From Onchidella celtica (Eukaryota; Mollusca; Gastropoda; Systellommatophora; Onchidiidae), in NCBI GenBank assembly GCA_963931925.1, contig OZ007576.1, positions 10,510,261-10,574,260 on the forward strand: a DNA stretch of 64,000 bases, read 5' to 3'. The notes below the pieces were generated by a model. The model searched no databases and was not told the DNA's origin. It saw nothing but the letters and a program-made list of their open reading frames with translations. Both the position numbers and the translations under genes were made by a program. Shown here in pieces: positions 56,701 to 64,000 of this stretch. Position 1 is the first letter of the stretch. Every line of letters starts with the position of its first letter.

Positions 56701-59143
56701 GAAACGTGTATATAGGTCTGGATGATCTCAATGAGGACGGTGTTTTTGTGTGGAGTGACGGTACGCCCCTGGAACCCTGGCAAAGTGCACTGTACTTTCC
56801 TCCCGGTGAGTGATCGCGGTAAACAAAACAAGTGTATGGCTAAGGGGTCAAACAGTCCAAGTCTGGTGTAGGCGCCAGACTGGTGGATCACCATCCATAA
56901 ATTTTGCTTCATACTAACACAATGGGCAGTGCCCACATAAACATTCCACAGCAGTGAGTATCACAACCTTACCAATAAAGTAATCACACACACAAAGAAA
57001 AAAATTGCACTAGCAGCCTGAAAAAATACAGCAGCACAAATTGTTTCATAATCAGAGTAACGTGAAAATCTCATAAACATGATAGGCTTCAAACCCACCA
57101 TTTTTAGCATAATATGCGATGTAACGACCTCTTGACTATGCCACTTTGTGCCGATTAGGAAGAACCTTTCCACGAGTTAACTGTCAATGTTGGTGGTCCC
57201 AATTATTTCACAACCAGTGTTGAAGGCTGAATGATACTGGAAGATATTTTATGACACGAGGTATAATTACTACCTGAAGAGAAAAGTTCGCACTCCTTCA
57301 TTAATTACAGCTGTAGAACTTTTAGATTTAGTACAGCACAGTCCGTCCATATCATCGTCTTCGAACACAGCCATATAAAATTCATCTAGGGAATATTTAA
57401 AAGCTTTCCTTTTATTTTCTCATTATTATCTGTTCCTGGCTCCCGTTTGTGGTTTGTTTCATACATCAACGTTGCGCTTTTTTATGTGAAAAGATTTAGC
57501 GTGAGAATTCAAAAAAGACATACAGTGCATATTAACGACAGTTATAAATCTTTCTATCGGCTCCAAACACGGCTTTTCACTGGTTTATGTAATACACGAA
57601 GTAACTGTTCTAGAAGAAGTCTTGTTCCACGTTCAGAAAACACGTTTCACGGGTCATTAAAAATAAGTGTTTTTAGAAAAAATAGACGATGATCATATTT
57701 CGCACAATATCACAGAACTTTGCAGTTCTTCGAATTTTAGTATTACTTTTACTCAAAATGGTATAGCATAGCATGACAGTCTACATCTCAGACTCATTAA
57801 TCTAAATGAAATATACCAAGTAACTGTTCCAGAAGAAACCTTGTTCCACGTTCAGAAAACACATAACTCATTGTGCACATTGCGGGGAATTTTCACGGGT
57901 TACGAATTATTCGCGAGATTGAGGAGATCAGCTAGTGTGAAATGGTTATAACCCTAGGTGGGTGAGTCTTATGATAAAAAGAAATATCGGCGGGAGCATT
58001 TCCCTGTGGCGCAATTTAATCCTTTTTTTTTTTTTTGACGGTACATGCCTGAGTGGCAGTTCCAAAAACTATAAAATTCAGTTTCTTGGGTGTTAGCCAA
58101 TCTAACACAGTCTTTTTTGTATCGACCTGTTGTGTTTATTTGAGTTTTAGGTAATATTTTAAGAATGTGACGACCGTGTTGCCCAAGCTACCACAAGTCT
58201 AACCTATCAAATAAATTAATGGAACCAATGCAGGGCCATACTCTTCTCCACACATCGCATATATCTTTCCAATCAAGAACTGATTACCCCCTGGTATTCA
58301 TTGTCAAAAGCCACAAAATAGAACGCCACATCTCATAACTTTAACTATCTCCTTGGACAAACGTTTGTTGCAGACAAATTCTGATCACAGTGAGAGAGCT
58401 TATCGCCTCCATTTGAGTTCCAGTGCAGGTTTCGCGTTTCATGGGTTATTCGGCTTTTGTATACAAAGCAATTAATGACTTACATTCATCAATCTGAAAA
58501 TAGTTCAATGAAGTTCAAAGAAATTTTGTATCGACCAGTTGTGTTTATTCAAGTTTTAGGCAGTCTTTTAAAAATGTTGTTTTGATGGTAAAGTACATTG
58601 GAGGTGGGTAGTCTTCCTTTGATCAGCTCAGTGCATGGAAGGCCTTTCAGCTTGGTGCAATTTCGCTGCCCAGAAATGAGTGTACATGAGATGTGTAGCA
58701 AGATTGTACATTATTATGGGATACTTTCTAGATCATAGAAGGGCAGAGAGAGAGAGTGGGAAGAGAGGGAAAAGAGAGAGAGAGGAGTGGGGACATAGGT
58801 TTACCCTGGTCAGTACAGGGTAACACGTCGAGTGATTCAGTCAAAGACTTTTCAAGATTCTCTTGCAATGTTAGCTAGCTTTACATAACAGTCTCACTGG
58901 AATCTGGTCAGTCCTGCACTGTTACCCCACTGTTCGGTTCATCCCTTTCCTGTGTTTCTTTACATTAAACGCATGTTAATGACATCCACAGGTGCACCCA
59001 CAGGCGGTCCCACTGGTGAGCTCAGTGTTATTGTGTGGTTCGATGAGGAAAGTAGCCAGATCCTGCTAGATGATGAGCTATTGGATAAAGATTTTGTCTT
59101 TGCCTGTGAACTGCCTGATCCCTACGACCTGTCTCCACCTTGA
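53530..59143 (+). CDS. Copy C: divergent PAN/CTLD protein, start disrupted
   Basis: Exons 53530-53779, 54961-55140, 56632-56805 and 58992-59143 sum to 756 nt in one frame with GT-AG introns in phase 1. The ATG aligned with copies A and B (53530) is followed by TAA at 53545-53547, so the leader cannot be made from it. After the stop the frame is open (SHFLLAFVTGIVTA, then the PAN-like part). The CTLD is highly changed at its end: no EPN, and the two inner-disulfide cysteines are Ser and Leu. The tail is six residues longer (YDLSPP). Either an alternative 5' exon or start is used, or the gene is a recent pseudogene; the otherwise clean exons favour the former slightly. Confidence 0.7.
54161..54486. 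repeat. Dispersed repeat in intron 1 of copy C (partner 58185-58530)
   Basis: From CTACCACAAGTCTAACYTA through AAAGCAATTAATGACT to the first minisatellite unit, this segment matches 58185-58530 in intron 3 of the same gene. Here it carries an expanded 36-bp array; the partner has a single unit. Confidence 0.82.
54487..54845. repeat. 36-bp minisatellite in intron 1 of copy C
   Basis: About ten copies of a 36-bp unit (GAAGTTCAAAGAAACAGCGA plus CTTGAAAATTCGAAAT). The unit is a multiple of three, so open frames exist on both strands (VAVSLNFSSNFQ-like on -). They are not genes. Confidence 0.92.
54961..55140 (+). CDS. Copy C exon 2: linker and CTLD start
   Basis: Acceptor CCCCCTAACAG|GTTCGTTC; 180 nt, phase 1 to 1. 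It encodes SGQKPVQPEESLMSLGLDCD, then ATCFYISKTRQNY and the SRELC cysteine. Donor CAAG|GTTTGT. Confidence 0.83.
56632..56805 (+). CDS. Copy C exon 3: CTLD core
   Basis: Acceptor TCTGTTTTCAG|CATCTGG; 174 nt. It encodes SGGQLYTAKVVEKFKILVEL, VYIGLDDL and FVWSDGTPLEPW. The CTLD core strands are intact. Donor CCCG|GTGAGT. Confidence 0.85.
57597..57890. repeat. Direct repeat about 220 bp apart in intron 3 of copy C
   Basis: AAGTAACTGTTCTAGAAGAA...TTGTTCCACGTTCAGAAAAC occurs at 57599-57645 and again at 57819-57865, with TTTCACGGGT following both after different spacers. A local tandem duplication; no coding sense. Confidence 0.75.
58185..58530. repeat. Dispersed repeat in intron 3 of copy C (partner 54161-54486)
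   Basis: Unexpanded version of the intron 1 repeat: it ends with one AATGAAGTTCAAAGAAA unit. It sits between two copies of a TTTTGTATCGACC block (about 58115 and 58528), as if inserted with a small duplication. Confidence 0.8.
58992..59143 (+). CDS. Copy C exon 4: CTLD end without inner cysteines
   Basis: Acceptor ACATCCACAG|GTGCACCC; stop TGA 59141-59143. It encodes APTGGPTGELSVIVWF, ILLDDELLDKDF and VFACELPDPYDLSPP. Against A, DENCAQVW becomes GELSVIVW and NDQFC becomes DDELL, so the paired cysteines vanish together while the outer one (FACE) stays. Confidence 0.82.
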
Positions 59144-59240
59144 TCTCCACAGTCTAAACTCAGTGACATCGAACAAGTTTTTGCCTGTGAACGGCCTGAT
59201 CCCTACGACCTGTCCCCATCCTGATCTCCACTGTCTAAAG
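59085..59240 (+). repeat. Tandem duplication of the copy C C-terminal coding end
   Basis: TTTGCCTGTGAACTGCCTGA...CTGATCTCCA recurs about 78 bp later (59176-59238) in the 3' UTR, with CGGCCTGATCCC and a second TGA. The second copy follows TGACATCGAACAAG and could be an unused alternative end. Confidence 0.8.
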
Positions 59241-59308
59241 GCGTATCTTTCGTAACGTTTCATAACCTCGGCGAAACAAAAATGAATCATAAACCAGAAA
59301 TTTGACAA

Positions 59309-59314
59309 AATAAA
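59309..59314 (+). terminator. Poly(A) signal AATAAA, copy C
   Basis: AATAAA 166 bp past the stop codon, in GACAAAATAAATTGAAA, in a context like that of copy A at 9642. Confidence 0.5.
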
Positions 59315-60954
59315 TTGAAATATCCTTTAACATTGATGTCTTTCGCCTTTACAATATAATAAAATGAACTGATGGACATGGAAATTGCCAGTGTTAACCA
59401 CAAATCTGTTTTAGACCATTTTGTCAAATTGTCCTGCACAAAAAAATGTACAAAATCACATTGACTTTGAGTCTGTAGAATGTCATTTTCATCGTGAGTA
59501 ATTTAATCTTAATTCCGTATTTTATGAACCTGTTTCTATCAGGTAATTCAGTTTTCCTTCTAAATTTGTGCATTAGTTCATGAACAGTGTATTCCTTCTG
59601 ATCAGTTTGACATTATTAAATGTATCATAATCCTTTAAATGTTCTTATTTACAATGGAGAAAGAATATAGTAATACATCCCTCAGTTTCACTGTTACCAC
59701 CTAGTTCAATCTCTTGTTCTTTGAAAACATTTTTATTACAATTCATTAAATATGTACACACAGGCAATGGCAACATTATGGGGTTGTATAGTTTTCTTGT
59801 TAATTCTTCCTTCTTTGTCAGTAACTATCGACCACAACAGAGCTTTGCAAAGACACCTAGATTTTTTTTTTTCAACTTTGGTTTTGGTTTGTTGGCCTTC
59901 ACGGACCTGCTGGGAACAGTGACCTTACTACACATGTATTAATTGTTGTTAGAGACGTCCATACGGATGACTTATCTTGGAATCGACTTTTTTCGCAGTC
60001 TGATTACAAAGACGGGCTGAGTTCATGCAAGACGCTCGATCAGACAGAGTAAGCCATTCTTATTCATATTGAATGTTTGGGACCCAGTGAAAAATGTCAC
60101 TGATTGTTTTGAAATTCACAACGTGCATTTCCAGGGCTGCATCGTAAACCATCGTAACTGGACTTTTTTTTTTTTAATTATAGCCCTTGACGGCCCGCAG
60201 GTTGTGTTATGGGCTGGGGAAGTTGGAGGTTAAATTCTGAAAGCTAACGGTTAAATAGTGTTGTTGTTGTTGTTGTTTTTAATATCGTAACTAAGTCTGA
60301 CAAGAACGTTATTGAGTTCTTTGCTTCTCCTGAAAATTAAAATTGTTAAAGACCGAGTTACGGTGGTTTATCACGCGGCTGTCGATTTGGGAAGAGAGAA
60401 GAATTATCTACGGACCCAGAGCTTCCTAGTAAGTAATGCGTTGCAACTATTACTATTGGAGAGAATTTTTGTCCTGTCACTGGTGAACAAAGGCTGCAAT
60501 TTTCGATATCAGTTCAAATATGCCAAGTGATCAGCCCAGAGCATATCAAAGCATCTACATGTAGTTCAATGATTCTCAAGGTGAGGCGATATTTTGGTTA
60601 AGGGTGGGACGTAGGGTTTTTAAGTAGAAATCTTAATTTCACAGTGTATTTTATCTTAACTGCATAGAGAACCTTTTTGTATCCCCATTTCTTCTGTATT
60701 CTAGCTTTGTCCTACCATGGTGGGGCGCGCGTTTTGTTGTTGTTTTCTTCGTTGTTGTTTGTTTGGGGGGGAGGGGATTGACGTGGGCCGTGGGTCACAA
60801 GGTAGAGAAACACTGAACTAGTTCTAGGATCTAGTTAGAGCGGAAATACTCTGACTGATCTGATGTAATAACCTCCAGCAATACAAGAAGGGTTATGCAC
60901 CGGGACTGTCAAAAAGGAATTATCATGACCGTTTGATAATACTAAGACCACACA
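59315..60954. other. Intergenic, no gene seen
   Basis: AT-rich with poly-T and (TTG)n runs (60259-60278). Short ORFs show no recognisable motif. Confidence 0.4.
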
Positions 60955-61345
60955 ACAATGCATATATATATCTCCCAGTTTGTAATGGGATCTAACAGAA
61001 ACAATACAGCACTGCTGCCAAAACGCCAAGTTCTTTTTCCAGTTTTATCTACTGTCACAATACAGGACACAAACAAGAAAGTATGACCCAATTTCTGGAC
61101 GACAATTTTCCATTTTGTTCGCAATCATGGGACATAACCAAAACACTATCACCTCGATGGCAACGTTTATCTCCCATTTTTGCAGTCATGGGACATAACC
61201 AAGAAAATGTGCACTGTACTAGACGAGAAGGCTTATCTCCTATTTTGTTTACACTCATGGGACACAAGATAATACGGTACAGCACTATTACTGAGACCAC
61301 AACGTTTATCTCCCTTTGTATTTACAGGCATGGGACATAACCAGA
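60955..61345. repeat. Diverged 62-73 bp tandem repeat
   Basis: Four to six degenerate units containing TTTATCTCCCATTTTTGCAG and CATGGGACATAACC (hits near 61127, 61189, 61256 and 61330). Both strands show repetitive short ORFs, which are not genes. Confidence 0.8.
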
Positions 61346-64000
61346 GGCGAGCCTGGTGAACCAAGCTTGTACCAGAGGGAGGGAAAAGGCGATAATCTTT
61401 TTGTTACTTTGGTTGTTTTTTTCCCCTTTAGTCTTTAACTTTAGACGGGATAAATCTCAACAAAATAATTATCTCAGTAAAGATAAGAATCTGAAGAAAA
61501 AATGCATTATGAAAGCAATTGATTTAATGGTTGATTTAATACATTGTATCTTAAGCAAAATGTTCAGAGTGGTATGTGAAAGGTTTGTATACATTATCAT
61601 AAACATTATTATCTCGAGCGATATGTTTTCCATACAGTTCATTTTATTATTGTGACAAAGTAGAGATAAGTGAAAATCAACTCTCTGAAATATTTCAAAA
61701 TGATTTTATCAACTTTTTGCCTGTCCTATGATTTTATTTTGGGTGTCAAGGTTACCAAAGAGATAGCCTTTGATTTGAGAATGTGAGGATCAGGCAGTTT
61801 GCAGGGAGAGGCGTGTTTGGCCCTACAGAACTCATTTTTGTTTTGTATTTATCTGGTCCAGCTGACTCAGAGCTCAACAGCTGACGACCTCAGCGACCGT
61901 CAGTTCCTCGCGGAACACTTGCGGGCGTATTTACCTTGTGTTTACCATTAAAAAGCTTTCTGCATTAAAGACGTGCCTGTTACCCTGATTACGGATACCG
62001 GTATATAAACTATTGTGTTTTGAATTCTTCCCAATTCCTGGATCTTTAAATAGTTTCAGTTTGACATCCAAACTTTGCTCAGATTTATCTAAGCTTCTTC
62101 TAACTGGCAAAATCGTGTAACTTTTTATAATTAAATTCCCATTTTCCATCACCGCCATTTACAGTTTATAGGATCATCACCGAACAAGATAATTGTAGTG
62201 ACCAGTTAAGAACCAATGCTCTGTGCTTCTGTTTTCCCCGACAGGTGTTCAAATGTCAATGCACGAGAACACTGCTGGCATTCATATATCATGGGGTCAT
62301 CTTTTTCTGCTTTACTGAGCTGACCAGTTTTGTAAGGTGGCATGACTTATAATATAGAGCTTTTACATTCCTAAAACCCCATGGGGAAAGTCACATCGAT
62401 GCAGGTTCCATTCACCCGAGGTAATAAATAAACCATCACACTTTCATTGCACTGGCTTTGTCTAGAATTCAAATACGTAACTTAGTGAACGTTTGTTTTC
62501 AATTCACGTTGCTTACACTTTACAAAGTGATACAGCCTGGTACCGGTAACCCTTTGGTAAGACAATGCAATTATTAAGTTTTGGCGATGCCGGGACTGGC
62601 AGTTTAAAAAATGAATTATGACACTTCCATTACACCAGTTGTATATAAACATTTGCATAATCAAACAAAAAATGGTGTTTGGTGTGCTGATAGGTGTCAC
62701 GAATTAAAAAAAAAAGGTTGCATTTTGTCTTGTGACCAGCGTTTGTGCAGTTTACTGCGCTGCAAAAATTCTCCGCCACTGCGTTCTTTTGCTAATGTTC
62801 TACCATGATTCCACCTCGTCTCCATGATTTAGGAGTAAGACGAAAGGGCAGGGGCGGTAACACGGACAAAGCAAGGGACTTAATTCCTCTCGTCTCGCCT
62901 CAAAAATTGCTAGAGTGAATCACCTCTACATCCTACATCTCTGGTTTTACGACATCCGAACATTCCTCTTGCCTGAGAAGACCAAGTTAAATCTCAAGCG
63001 AGGAGAAACAAGATCTTCCCAGTCTGTTTTGTCGCCCAGTAAAGGTTGTTGTTTTTTTCTTCTGTTGTTGCGTTTTTTGTTGTAGTTGGGTTGTGTTGTT
63101 TTTTGTTTTTTTTTAGCAACTCGGCGTATTAAAGACTAGGAGTAGGCCCAACAAAAACTACTGAGATCTGGAATAAGAATGAGACTGCTCAAAGTTTTGT
63201 CAATCACACATTGAGATTTGGTATCTCCCTTGTCCCTGTTCCCCACCCCTCATCTCCTCAACTCTTCCTAAAAATTACAACATCCTCCCCCCCCCCCCCT
63301 AACTCCACCTCCCACCCACCCCCACCTCTGAGGTGAAGAAGACACGTTTGTTGTGTCATTGTGTCCACGTCGTGTTGAATGTATTTTCTGAGTCCATTTC
63401 TCACCTTTCTAACCTAAAATACCTCAGCAGTCCGTGTTTTAAAGAAAAAAAGGAGGGGGGAGGGGGGGGGGAGAGGGCCAGAGATCATTACAAAACTTAG
63501 GAGAGGTTATAAGTTGAGATTTCAATCTGGATCACTTGTGTGAACTATCTCAATGAAATGATTCATGCACAAAGTTAATGTTGTACTAGGGTTTTCAATT
63601 CGTCTTTCACAACTATTATAGTACACGTTTTTGGCAATCGAATATCAGCTCAGACAGAGCTGTACACGAAAAAATGGCAATGTGGATCTCAGATTCAAGT
63701 TCCATAACATTTTCTTAGTTTGTTTGCTCTTAAGTTTATTGTTGACGAAAGACACCCAACTGTGTTATCGTTTCTCTTGGTTCACTAAGAGGGAGAGAAA
63801 AAAACTTTCTGAGGTTGTCCAGTTGATCGAAGACAGAGCCCAGGACAAAGCAGTCAGTGCAAGATCGTTTTCATTCTTTTAAGATTTTATTGTATTTTTT
63901 TTTTCCAGTTCTTTGTTACTAACGAGAGTGGTATGGTAGAAGTTTTGGTGGTGGTGGTGGTAGTGATGATGATTTTGGTTTTTGTTGCCAATGCTAACTT
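61346..64000. other. Intergenic, no gene seen
   Basis: Holds C runs at 63286-63299, a G-rich patch at 63450-63475, and a (GGT)n/(GAT)n run at the right edge (63940-63975). No exon with supporting motif or splice pair was recognised. Confidence 0.4.

Overview
The window is nuclear DNA from an animal, most likely a mollusc and probably a gastropod. The reasons are spliced genes with GT-AG introns, a tRNA-derived SINE carrying the GTGCACGTTAAAGATA-type core often seen in mollusc repeats, Helitrons, MITEs, a LINE and a Ty3/gypsy element, and abundant simple repeats. The phylum is an inference, because no diagnostic conserved gene is present.

The host genes are a tandem family of small secreted-type proteins of about 253 residues: a leader, a PAN/apple-like cysteine segment, then one C-type lectin domain (CTLD). 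Each copy has four exons, and all three introns are phase 1. Copy A lies at 2700-9579, copy B at 24497-38822 and copy C at 53530-59143, all on the + strand. Remnants of further copies lie at 10635-11245 (intron-3-like) and 22345-23560 (a broken exon 1 plus intron 1). A 24-bp minisatellite that sits 3' of copy B also opens the window, so another copy probably ends just to the left. The paralogues have diverged at the ligand site. B keeps EPN, A has EPR, and C has lost both the EPN and the two inner-disulfide cysteines. C also has an in-frame TAA six codons after its ancestral start.

The most notable single object is a 9.57-kb LTR retrotransposon (27887-37452) in intron 3 of copy B. It has 1.4-kb LTRs that are almost identical, a 5-bp target duplication (CAGTG), a candidate primer site and a polypurine tract. 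Its gag-protease ORF and its pol ORF lie in the same frame, separated by one UAG. Its pol order is integrase, then reverse transcriptase, then RNase H. This copia-like order in a Ty3/gypsy element is the hallmark of the Gmr1-type clade. Its leader carries a row of short CAGTG/CACTG hairpins. A diverged LTR of the same kind lies inverted at about 44690-45395.

Region by region. 1-2699: 24-bp minisatellite and duplicated flank. 2700-10040: copy A, with a 28-bp intronic minisatellite and a decayed conserved protein of unknown function. 10.6-24 kb: gene remnants, a hAT-type MITE, a SINE, a palindromic MITE with 9-bp TSDs, a PIF/Harbinger fragment, tandem Helitron ends and a gypsy integrase relic. 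24.5-41 kb: copy B with LINE and LTR insertions, then its minisatellite. 41-53.5 kb: foldback MITEs, an old LTR, a Helitron, a 34-bp minisatellite and one orphan last exon of an MFS transporter on the - strand. 53.5-59.3 kb: copy C, with its own 36-bp minisatellite. 59.3-64 kb: repeats and unassigned sequence.

All calls come from reading the sequence by eye. Family assignments rest on motifs and on recall of protein families, without database searches.
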